From Eudorina sp. 2006-703-Eu-15 (lineage: Eukaryota; Chlorophyta; Chlorophyceae; Chlamydomonadales; Volvocaceae): DNA of 64,000 nt. The notes under the pieces are model-generated. The model made no database searches, was not told where the DNA came from, and saw only the letters and a program-made list of their open reading frames with translations. Below are positions 14,701 to 25,600 of this stretch, one piece after another; within the stretch, counting starts at the first letter, position 1, and each line of letters begins with the position of its first letter. A program made the position numbers and the translations under genes. Where the stretch lies: positions 868,001-932,000 of the forward strand of contig BDSI01000007.1 of the NCBI GenBank assembly GCA_003117195.1, written 5' to 3'.

Positions 14701-14898
14701 AGGAAGTTCCATGGCATGGTGGCGCGCACGCTGGGGCCCGTTGCCCATCTGTCGAGTCTTACTTGGTGCAAAAGGGAAGCCCGTAGAACCAGTTTTGAGC
14801 CGTGCCCGCCACGGAACGCATGCCCTTGAAAGGAGGTCAGCAAAAGCGAAGGCAAGGCGGGAGGGGTTGTATTACCGGGTGTGTGTGGAGGCGCCCAT
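11764..14898 (-). CDS. Rhomboid intramembrane serine protease with Gly-rich tail
   Basis: Rhomboids cleave transmembrane segments with a Ser-His dyad inside the membrane. Exons on the minus strand: 14898-14876, 14568-14453, 13896-13781, 13420-13344, 13002-12786, 12420-11764; phases join to 401 aa. The first exon is only 23 nt (MGASTHTR with a split Arg). TM1 is VTFSLIVGIFVVQ. The HxxxxHxxxN motif HGGLLHIAFN sits at 57-66. GFSG carries the nucleophile at about Ser126. GHLAG supplies His178, followed by LLVGQLWVWGYL. All catalytic marks are present, so it should be active. From about residue 235 the protein is a Gly/Ala/Pro-rich low-complexity tail of about 165 residues. The family resembles plant RBL and animal RHBDD-type short rhomboids; the exact subgroup and compartment are not determined. 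The start is chosen because its 2-nt phase exactly fits exon 2. Confidence 0.9.
13021..13170. repeat. G-run and pyrimidine tract (rhomboid intron 4)
   Basis: 13021-13067 is a series of GGGAGG runs on the plus strand, and 13125-13165 is a run of CCCTT/CCTTT units. Both lie in the intron 13003-13343. Confidence 0.7.
14233..14382. repeat. 21-bp tandem repeat (rhomboid intron 2)
   Basis: About seven units of CCACCCGCCCGCCTGTCTGC(C), including one shortened unit of 17 bp. The array lies in the intron 13897-14452 and makes spurious open frames on both strands. Confidence 0.85.
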
Positions 14899-15971
14899 GG
14901 TCTGCTGCTCCGAATGCTCGGAACATTAGGACAGCTGCATTCTGAGACAAAGCCTTGGTTGTGCTTACTTGCTGCGTTGGGCCAGCCATAGTGATGTGTT
15001 GCGTACCGAGTATGTGTAGCGCCAGGCGCACGAGCGCCTGAAGTTTTCTTACATGCCTAATGAGATGCTGACGAACGTGACAATTAGCATCCGCAGGTTC
15101 TGCAAAGCTCGATTTATGATAAGCTGAACCTAATCGTCCGTTGTTACCAGGTAACCAAGAAGAGAATAGCTGTTTGAAGTAATGATTCAGGACTGGCACA
15201 TTGAACACGATGTGCAATTTTGCAATGGAACAACACGCGGGCCAACGAACAACGGTGCAGAAACTTTGAGGGCAATCTGATTTCTGAAATCTTCCTGACA
15301 GCCAGAGAACCTTACCGCGTGACCGGGCATGACTCGCAGCCTGACACAGCCAGTAACTTTGTCTGTCTGTTTTTGCGCAGTGGCAGGATGTATCACGTAC
15401 AGAGCACTTGAAGTTATGCGCCCGCGCCCGCAAGACAATTATGCACAAACCGTAACGTTGGCACATGCCCACAACTTTGGCACCTAACACTGTCATGTCA
15501 TACGATGTTTGGAGGTGTCGATGACCCCTGCCTAATGGAATGGATCACAGAGGCCCGCGGGGGCACACAAGTGGGAGGAGGTCGAGTCAAGAGTGGGCAG
15601 CTCTTCACGGCCCTCGACGCGCCATCTAAAGCCTTCATCACAATCACCCATTTCCCTAACTACAACGTGATGCCAGCACCTCACTTTCCATACCGAACCA
15701 AATTGAGTGACCCCACGGCCACACATAAGAAATCTGCAAACATCATGACAATTTAGGAGTACCTGTTGTTGTCGAAAGTTGTAGAAAGTTGTAAAACATT
15801 ATTCTGTGTACGAGCATTCAGATTGGAACCGCACTTGGACCACGATTCGCTTGGTAGTTGAATAATTTTCATCATTTGGATAGTCTCTGTGCTGATCTCG
15901 TGTTGCAAAGGATCCCGGGATTTTTACTGCTACGTGCTGGCCGGTCCTTCTTGTGCGCACCAAGGGGACAA
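14899..15971. promoter_or_regulatory. Shared upstream region of divergent rhomboid and Tim17-family genes
   Basis: About 1.07 kb separates ATG 14898 (minus) from ATG 15972 (plus). It is more AT-rich than the surroundings and contains no credible coding sequence. It must contain both promoters and 5' UTRs; no clear TATA box could be assigned. Confidence 0.45.
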
Positions 15972-16909
15972 ATGAGCGGTGACCAGTGCGTTGTTCGGGC
16001 TGCACCGTTGAACAACAACGTGGCGTTTGTCACGCGAACCAGCGACGATGTGCCCAACACCTCGGCGCGGGGCGCCCACGTCCCTGGCTTCGCGCCGGAC
16101 GGCGAGGCCCTTGCCGACCAGCCCTGCACACTAAAAGGACTTTCAGGAGGCATTGCGGCTGGCGTCTTGGGCTTCGTCTTTGGATTTGTCCCGAGCATGT
16201 TCCGGCACCGCAGCCTCCGGATGCTGCACGTGTGGGGAGCGGAGGGTCTAACCAGCGCAAAAGCCTTTGCTGTTATGTAAGTTTGGTAATTCTTTGCTTT
16301 TAGCGCTTTGTCCTGCTCTTCCAAAGCGCGTGTTCGTTGCTCGACTCTATCCGCAACTGCCTTTCATAACGCCTTGTCGCTGGCTTACGTTCCCATTACC
16401 TGTGAAAATTCATTTACAGGAGCGGCGTCTACACAACAGTTCAGTGCCTATGCGAACGCATACGTCAGCAGGACGACGGCATCAACCGGCTCATCGCCGG
16501 AGGCGCGTCTGGCGTGGCCGTCGCATGGCGCTCCGGGCTCGTGGGCGCACTGCAGTCCGGCGTCCTGCTTGCAGTCATGTCGTGGATCTTTGACTTCGGC
16601 ACGGGGAGCCCGGCCAAGGCGGCCGGCATCGGCTGCTCGTCCGGCGCCTGCAGCGTCCGTGTCGGCCGCATGGTGAGCTGCAGCATGGCCGGCAGTGGCA
16701 GCGATGATGTTACCGACGCACAAACTCGCCGGGGCCAGCTCCAGCTGGAGCGCGGCCCCCTTCACTTCCGACTCGGCGGCAGCTCCCTTCCCTGGCGCGC
16801 CGGCGAGCTGCAGGCAGCGCAGGTGCTGCGCACCCCGATTGTCATGTGGATGGGACCCATCGTCAACCAGGCCTACTTCTCGCAGCCCGCCCTGTCCATA
16901 CGCGCATGA
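15972..16909 (+). CDS. Tim17/Tim22/Tim23-family membrane protein
   Basis: Exons 15972-16276 and 16420-16909 join with a split Met codon to 264 aa. GGIAAGVLGFVFGFVP is a glycine-zipper TM1 and AGGASGVAVAWRSGLVGALQ followed by a hydrophobic stretch resembles TM3-TM4; the central SAKAFAVMSGVYTTVQCLCE matches the TM2 loop of this family. Family members are channel subunits of mitochondrial preprotein translocases or related plastid and peroxisomal proteins. The protein has a hydrophilic N-terminus of about 55 residues and a C-terminal extension of about 90 residues beyond the Tim17 core, so it is not canonical Tim17, 22 or 23. The organelle is not predictable from what is visible. ATG 15972 is the first ATG of a frame open from about 15858. 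The donor is GTAAGT. Confidence 0.82.
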
Positions 16910-19900
16910 CAGGATGGGGGGACACCGATGGACTCCGCGGGGCGGGGGAAACGGCATGGTGCCTGGGGCACACGCGGAGCAGCGGCCGGGATCCGACGAC
17001 GTGGTTGCCGCAGGAAGATGAACGGAAAGCGGTAACGGGCTGATCAGGAAAGCGGTAATGGGCTGTTCATTGACGATGGGGTCCAAGGTGATGGCGGGTC
17101 CACTTTGATGATGATGATGATGAAGGGAACAGGGCAGGCCAAGGCGGAACAGGGCGGGACGCTGTACTGCTCGATGACCCCGGCACCCGTTCCCTACTTT
17201 CCCATTTGCTGCAGTTATTCCAGTGCTCTATTGATAGTCGTGCTTGGTCTGCGGGCTGGTGTGGATCGTGGAGCGGCCACGCACAGTCCGGCCTCTAGAC
17301 ATAGTCTAGGATATTTTTGGACGCGTCCAGGTACTTTGCCGCGAGACGCGTATTCCATTCTCGGAGCAAAAGTGCGGATCCCGACGTGCTCCGCGACTTT
17401 GGCTTTCGGGGTATAATGGGGCGGCATCAGCTTAACCATCTGGGTGCATGGCCCGCATGGGATGAAGCTGCAGTGTGCCTCTCTTGCAGTTGTAGCAAGG
17501 AAGCGTAGACCATGCCACCAGGTCTAATAAGCTGTTTGGGTGGCGGCTTGAGAGGGCGAGAGCCCATTGCCCTGGCGCCCCGCACGCCGCTGCTTTTTTG
17601 TGCAGCGTTTGTGGCCCGATATGCTTTCTATGGCGTCTTTTCTGGTATGTGTGTATGTGTGTGTGTGAAAGCTGTCCAGACCTGTCACGATCTTGAGCAG
17701 CCGTTGCCACAGTGGTGGTTGTTCTCCCTCCGGGAGTCGCTTTGCGGACCTCCTGTGGCGCGGGACCCGGAGCACCCAGATCGCGGTCCTTAGTTAATTG
17801 TGTGGCGGCGCAGCTGTACCGTCGGCGCGGTCCCGCGGTCAACCGATCGACTTGCGGGGGCCTTCTTCTGATGTCCGGTCTGGCTTTTGCGCGGTGCGTT
17901 CCAGCCCGCGCGCTGCGTTCCGCATCGCACCCGGGGCACCCGCGTAAGGTTGTTGTCGCTCGTGTCCATTGTTACTCGGGCATTGGCAGCGGGTCCAGCG
18001 GGTTTGACAGGGGCGCCTCGGCCGCCTTCCGGAAGTTTCCTCGGCCGATGTACCCTCTGCGCGCGCTCGCAAGTGTATGTGTGTGCGTGTGTGTGTATGT
18101 CTTAGTTGGGAGGGCTGGTAGACGCTCTCCCCGATGTCGGAGAACCCAACCCGGGAGCGCAGGAAGGGTCCTCGGGCGAGACACTGGATCTCCAGAATTT
18201 CGTGGCGGCGCGGGCCCACAGGTGTTAGGGCAGGAGGTTGGCGGGAAAGATAGATAGAGAGAGAGAGAGAGGCACCAGTCGCATAGGATGCGGGCCAGAG
18301 GTGCAGTCCAGGGGCGGGCGCTCCCGCAGACATACATCGCACGCGTTGGTTGCAGTTGCGCGCAGTGTTCCGATGTGTTATTCCGCGTAGTCAGGGCACG
18401 AGGCATAAGCTTGTGGCGAAACATGGTGGTGGTTGTTTTTGTTGTCTTCGTTCAGGATAAGGTTGGTCTGCAAATAGGGTCTTGAGTGTGGCGCAAATGA
18501 GTGGGGCTGCGGTGGTAGGAGGCCCCGTGGGAGCACAAGGGAGAATGAAGGGTTTGGTCGGCGCCGCATCATCAGTCAGGTGTTTGTTCCGTGTGGGTGC
18601 TGAAGCGGCTAGGAGGGAGTGCGGTCTGGTGTCGTATGCCGTACGGTCGTGCAGTCAGGCAGGAGCGCTGTGTGTATATCGTGTTGTTGCTGATGGCATG
18701 TGGCGGGTGTGTGCCGCGCTGTTGTTTGTGTGATGTGATGTACGATATGTTTCTCGGTTTGAGGTGGGTGGTCAACCCCCTCGGGGCGTCCTCTCAGCGG
18801 GTGTGTCCGTTGCTACCACCCATGCGCCTGCGTGTTTGCTTGCACTCTCAGTTCATGGGCTCCTGTGGCGCCTGGAATGGTGCTGCGGTGCAAGGCAGGG
18901 AAGAAGCGAGAGCCAATGTGCAGCTGGTTTGTTGAGCGGGCTGCCTGGCTAAAAGATTTAATCGGTCTCCGATAGTTTGTTGGCATATGGTTGGAGACCA
19001 CGGGGTCGGGTCGGGTCGTGCGTGGGCGGTGGTATGAGCTTGGTGGCTGAGAGGAGAGAACAACTGGTACCTGGCGATGTCCGCTGCCATGAAATAGTGT
19101 AGCTTGAGTTGCAGCAACGCGCTTTCTGAATTCCTTGGGAGGCCTTTAAAGGTTTGCAGACCGCTCGTCACGGCATTCGGCAACATCACCTTGTAACAAT
19201 TACGTTACGGTACATCACCTGTGACGTACATCGGTACATGGGAGGCAAGCTGCGGCACACGGCCGTGAGACCTGCCTGCGTGCACGCACGCATCGCCCCC
19301 GCAGCCACCCGCACGGACCACAAACCGAAACGATGAGTTACTTCTCTGCCGAGGCAGTGCGAACTGCGGGGCACTATCGTATGTTCTTGGACGCGAACGG
19401 TTCGTGCACGGTTACACCGTGTGGCCGTGCGAACAAACCAAACCGCTCACACCCTCGTCCACTGTTACAAGACCAACATGCGGTGGTCACGGAGCGGAAC
19501 GGGGTCCAAGACCCGACGGACCCAAGACAATGGGCCCACGTTGGCGCCGGACAGTGCGTTGCCGCTTGCACGGGGACCTGGAACACCAAAACCCTCACCT
19601 GTACTCCGGCTACCGTGCCCCTTCCTCGGCCCAGGTGCAGCCCCCCGACCCACAACCTAACCTCACTGCTGAGACAGCTACACCTGCTGTCAAACATACC
19701 ACCTCAACAACCACCAACGTCACCGTAACTGCCAGCACAACCACCACCGTTCCTCACTCGCAACACTTTCCCTGGTTGCTGCCTGCCTATGTGTCTGTCT
19801 GTCCTGTCTGTCATTTGGTCGTGTGCCGTATCCCGCCTCCCTGAACGGTCCACGACTTCGTGCGGCGCTGTTCAACAGGCGCTTGAGCAGTTTTGTCGCT

Positions 19901-22621
19901 GGCAACCAAGTGCCAGAGGAATCAAAGATGTCGCTTGCCAAAACAGGCAGTAATGAGTTGAAAGTAAATGTGTCCGCATTGCCTTTGGGTCAGATGGACC
20001 GTCAGCGGTACTAAAGAGGAAGACAGACAAGCATATGTGCAAAGCCTTCCCCCTCCGCCATCCCCCGGATACAGCCAACGCAAAGTCTAGACCCGTTGAC
20101 TTCAGGACACAAGCCCAGGCCGAGAAAGCCCTCCGAGGCCTGGCCATGCCCCCGCGCCTACAGCTGCCAGAGACACCCGCCTAGAACGGTCAATGGTGGC
20201 GCACGCCCCAACCTGACCCAGCCCTGGATCTGGATCTGGATCCAGGTGCTCCGACCACACCGTCCGCCCGCCCGACCACCGTTGGGTGCTTGGGTTCGTT
20301 CGGGCGCTTCGCGGATCGCGCCTTCTCTCGTCCCCCGCAAGTTCCCCGATATAACGAATGTATAGGCAAGCCCTCGTGATATACATGCCCTCGTGTAATC
20401 TGATAGTACCCTGCTCCTAACCACGTGCGCCTCCCTGACCCCACCCGCAACGACACCAATCCGGGGCGGGGGCCCCATGGGCTCTCTAACAGTCCCCGGA
20501 GGTATGCCGTACAGGTCGATACAGGTCCGCACTTTATTGCAGGGGCTCTCGCCCGACAGGGACCGCAGCATGGCTGGGCCGCAGCAACTGCCGTACCAGC
20601 TGCTCAACATGCAACGCACTCAACACATGGCACACATGGCAGTAAAACAGCCCTCTCGGGGGAGGTGAACCAAAACCAAACCACTGCCGCTGCGGATCCC
20701 TGTCCGCCTGCCCGTTTCCGCGCACAGGGCCCTCTAGGCCGCCTGGGTCCTGGCGGGGGCCTCGAGCCGCCACCGCCACTGAGCAAGCCAGGCCAAGCCA
20801 GGCCAGGCCAGACTTGGCCAGGCCAGACAGTGCCAGAACTCACCCATCGATCGACCGACCAAGAGCAGGATCAGGAGCGCAACTGGAGCAGTGCCCAAAC
20901 TGGTAGAGTGCAGGTGAGAGAGTAGGAATAGGTGCAGGTACAGTGTAAGAGTATTCCGCGATAATGCGATAACCCGCGCGCCTCCGTCGCGGCGCGGTGG
21001 CAGGGCCGGCAACACCCCAACGATTGAGACCCCTCACCGGGCCGGAACCAGTCACGAGCAGTCCAGTACAGTCACAGTACGACAGTACGTCACCATAACC
21101 GTTTCTTTCGTTCGTCAGTCCACGTGCGTACGAACGAATTAGTCAAGTCGTTTCACCAGGTAGGAACAAGAAATCAGCTACACCTTCCAACGAGGGTCCA
21201 GACACAACCAAACGCGCTTCACGGTTTCTGATGTCAAGCAACCAGGCGAGCTGGTCGGCTCCGCACTGACAGGCGCGAGCGCAGGTGCCGTACCGCCGTA
21301 CAACTCACCCTCCAAACCCCACCCTTACCCCCAAGCACACACGAGAATGCGAGATGAAGGCAGGACGTGAGGTGACCGCCATCTTCCCTCCCCGTGACAA
21401 GCGAGGAATCCCAACACGCGCGGCAACCGTTCCCCGTCCAATCGTCCAACCGTTCCGAGTCCACACGGTGTACGGATTTCCTTTGGACACATGACGACAG
21501 CAGGGGGGCTGGCGACAAGATGCTGTCTTTGGGGGGAACAAAGGCCAACGAGGATTCGAGTTAATCCCACCACAAAGCACAAACCCGCCCGCCATCAACG
21601 ATTTCGGTTCGACGACGAGCAGGTCGACCGGCGTGCGCCGCCAAAAGTGCGTACGCGCACGAGCGCGCGTGCATATCGGTACGGCATTCCGTGCCATAAG
21701 TACGACATTGTACATGCAAGCGAAGCGGGGTATGTTGTTTACCCTGTAGGATACGACCCACGACCACCGGAGCTCGACGGGATCGAAGGAAGAAACGACC
21801 GCCGCGTGAAAGCATCGTGTGCGTGGGGTGCGGATGGCAGATACAAGAGAAGCTGAAACGCGGGAGGGCGCCGCCAGTGCGTACGGCAGAACGATGGCCA
21901 ACCTGCCCTGCCCATCAAGGTGTCCCACACATTTCCCTCCCCAGTACTTCAGTGATGACAGCATCATTTGTCATTTTCAGACTCAGACCCGACGCAGCGC
22001 GCCTCACGGCGCCAGTGTGAGCCGACAGGTTGCCCTGTCGTACCCTCTCAAGCCTTTCCGTACAGAGCTCGTACACAATGTACAGCAAACATTCACAACG
22101 CCAACGGCCGCTCGCTCGCTGCAACGTCGCTGCAACATGCAGCGTCCCCTGCCCCATCGCCCGCGCCCTCGCCGCCGACAACCTGTTGCCAGTATCCATG
22201 ATCCCAAAGAAACCCACCTCCTCACGCTCTCACCGGGAGGGGCCGCGCCGTAATCGGTAACGACCCTGTGTCCACGTCCACGTTCCGCCTTCCTGAACCG
22301 AAAATCCCCCTCAGCGGCCAAAGCCCTGAAGACCCAACTGAAGACCTCCTCGAGCGCACTCCCGCAAGCCCCACAACGCCTACGTGTCACCCCCCATGAA
22401 TTGCAACTCCCCTCCTCATGTACGGGAGTACGGCACACGACCGCGGACCGCCTCCTTCGGCTCCACCACCGCCACCCTGCGCCTCCAGCCGCCACCACAA
22501 GCGCCTCTCGAGTGTCCATCCAAGACAGCGAAACCGAGACGTGAGGGACCAAGCACATTTCCCCCCTTCCCCGAACCCTCCTATCCCCCGTAGAAGCCCT
22601 GGCCCTCCCTCCCCCCCGTCG
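16910..22621. other. Long intergenic region (5.7 kb)
   Basis: No gene is recognised between the Tim17-family stop and the TTLL stop (both face into it). It includes short simple repeats (TGA run at 17106, GT-rich stretches near 17645 and 18080, GA run at 18250-18270). Open frames such as 19333-19728 have no domain, splice support or family resemblance. It may hold long 3' UTRs or a non-coding transcript; nothing in the sequence decides this. Confidence 0.5.
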
Positions 22622-25600
22622 TCAGCGGGGGGACCTCGGTCCGCTGCTCCGCGCGGCCCCCCCGGGTCCGCCCTGCAAGTAAACCGCCACGTAGCGGTTG
22701 TTGAGCGCGCTGGCCGTCTGCGCCCTAACCAGCAGCAGCTCAAGCTCCGCCGGGCTCATGGTGGCGCTGGAGCCGCCACCCCGCCGAGCCGACCCGCCGC
22801 CGTTGAAGCGCGCGGCGCGCCCGCCGGCGGCGCCCTTGGCGCCGTTCGCCGCCGCCGCGGCGGCAGCGGCAGCGGCTTTGCCGCCCTTCGACAGCACGCC
22901 GCCGTCGGGGTCTTGACCCGGCTCGCTGCTGCCGTTGCTGCTGCCGCCGCCGCTGGAATGGCCGGAGCGACTGGCGGAGGGCCCCCGCGCGCCGTGACCC
23001 CCCAGAAAGTGTGACGCGGGAGACGAGGAGCTGGGGCCGCTGGCGCCGCCACCGCCGTTGGCGTGCCATCGCCTGGCGGCATTCGCCGCCGCCGCGCCGG
23101 CCCGCTCGGCGCCGATCGGCAGCCGGTGGCTCGCCGCCGCCGCCGAATCGGCGGCGGCGGCAACCTTGGCGGCATCGGCCGATGCGGCGGCGGCGATCTT
23201 CGCGCTCAGCTCTCCGCAGCTGAAGGACCGCCTCAGCCCGCTGGCGCCGCCGGCGTCGTCCGCGTCGTCATCGCTCGACGCGACGGGACAGTCGGCGCTG
23301 CCCACTCGCCGCGTCGCCGCCGCTGCCGTACCTCGGCGCTGCGATCCAACCCGCTCACCCCCGCCGCCGCCGTCACATTGGAGTCCCCGGTGTCTCCGCG
23401 CGGCAGAGCCGGCACCCTCCTCCGCCCCGCTCCCGACCGCGCCGCGCGGCTGGCGTTGCGCGGTGCGGCTACGGACCCACGGGTCACTGCCGTCGCGCGT
23501 GCGCTGCGGGCCGCCATTCGCGACCTCGCTTGCACCGCTGCCCCTTGCGCTGGCGCCGCCCCCGCCACTAGCCCCGCGGGCGGCGCCAGCAGCCGCCGAC
23601 GCGCGGCTGTGACGAGCCGACCACCGTGCCGTACTGTACGGTATATGCTCTGGCGGTTGTTGGTTAGGCTGTTTGTGCTGTTGTTGGTAATGTTGGGGCG
23701 TGGCGGAGCTCAGCCGCGTTTGCGACTGGGATTTGCTGTGGGAAAGCGGCCGCAGCACCCCAAGCAGCTGATTGCTTCGCCTGTGCGGATTGGGTGGAGC
23801 ATCCGGCGCGAGCCCCCACAGCAGCGCGTCGGACGACGTCACTGAGCGCGGCGACGTGAGCCCAAAGACCCGTGGGTCATCCATGTGCGGGTACATCTCC
23901 GGCAGGGCACTGAAGTGACCGTTACCGTTGAGTTCGTTGCTGTCGTCGGATGTCTCCGAATGCCCATGGCCGAGACCCAGGCTCAATACCCGCGCCCCGC
24001 CGCCGCCGCTGCCGTACCCGTTGCCGTACCCCCCGCCCGACAGTACGGATGCCATGGTGGGCGGCGGCGGGAAGGGCGGCATGGTGGGCAGGTGTTGTAG
24101 GCTCGTGAGGGATAGCTGGCCACTCCGAAGGGAGGATGCAGGGGAGCCTGGGCTGCCCGGGCCGCCGGCGCCCGCGGTGGCGCCGCTGCCGGCGCTGCCC
24201 CCCGACTGTTGGCGCTCGGGCCCTGTCCTGGCCCTGGACGAGCTGCGCAGCTCCCCGCCCTGACCCGCGGGTCTGCACCAACGCACCATTGGGGCAGCCA
24301 ACAGGGGATCGGGTCGGATTCTTACCGGAGGTCGAGTCGGATCCTAACCCGGGGTCGGGTCGGATTCATACTGCATTGCAGGGGAACACATGCAACCAGA
24401 CCCCGGAAATGACACACGTACACACACACACAAGGTGGCCCATCCCATCCCACACAACTGCCGTACTTTATCGTGTCTTGACGTACCTGGGTGGCTTGCC
24501 CCGCGGCCCGGCGGCGTCGATAGTCCTAAGCCTGGCCCCGGTAGAGGACCCGTGTGCCCCGTGGTTGGCTGACGTGCCGTTGCTGCTGCTTCCGCCGCCA
24601 TTGCCGCCGTGCTGGTGGTGATGGTGGTGGTTCTGGAGGTGGTGGTAGTCCGCCGACGAGCATTCCGTGTCACTGCCGCCGTCCTCCCCCGCCACACCCG
24701 CGGCTGCCGCGCCGGCGGCGCTGCGCTGCAGCGCCGCCGACGCCGTCGTCGCCACCGTCAAGCCGGCCCGGCGGCGGTGCGCGCTGAAGGAGCCGGGGCG
24801 CGCGGGCAGGTGCCCCGACAGGCCGTGATGGTGGTGGTGGCTGAAGCCGGCGGAGGTGGAGACCGCCGACGGCGGCCGCGCCGCCAGACCCAGCTGCTGT
24901 CCCGACATGGCCAGGAGGGAGATCTCCCGGCGGCGCGAGCACCAAGGGCACTGACAGCGTTGCTGGGGGAACACCTCCGCCGCGGTCTGCGGGGCGAGGT
25001 GCGGGCGGGCAGGAGAGATGGGGCCCACACATGGGGAGATGGTGACGCTCCGCTGCTGCCGGAGCATTGGCCCGATCGGGATGCAGTACAGTGCCGTAAA
25101 TCCAGGGAGGGTGTACGCGCGTGGGAGGGCTTGAGAAAGAAAGGAAACTTTCCCACAAGGACGGTTGGGGTGGGTTGCTCGTTGATGAGTGGACGGAGGG
25201 GACGGCGCGTGGGAGAACGTTTATGTCTTGTGTTGTTTGCTTAGTGCTTACTTTTTGATCACTAAGTGCTTACTGTTCCCCTTAGGGGAAAAGCAACCAC
25301 TAAAGGGTTGAGAAGACGAAACGACAAGTGGGAGGTGCGGGCGGACGGCACGTGAGCAGTTGCGCGCGCTTCGCTTCCGGTGGGGCCTCAGGTCGCAGGG
25401 GCCTCTCACGGAGCAGACTGGTCTCCAAATCGGGCGGCACGGCCCCGGTGCCCGGTGTCTCAGGCAACGGCGACAAGTACGGCACGCAACACGGCGGCCG
25501 TACCTGCAGGATGCGATTGTACCGCTTCCGGTCCGCTTCGGACGACGACGGGAACACCAGCCTAAACCCGCTGGCGATGTGTAGGCTGCCGTCGCCACCA

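Noticed and set aside
19333..19728. 131-aa open frame as a gene
   Set aside because: No recognisable domain or splice partner; its second half is Pro/Thr low complexity.
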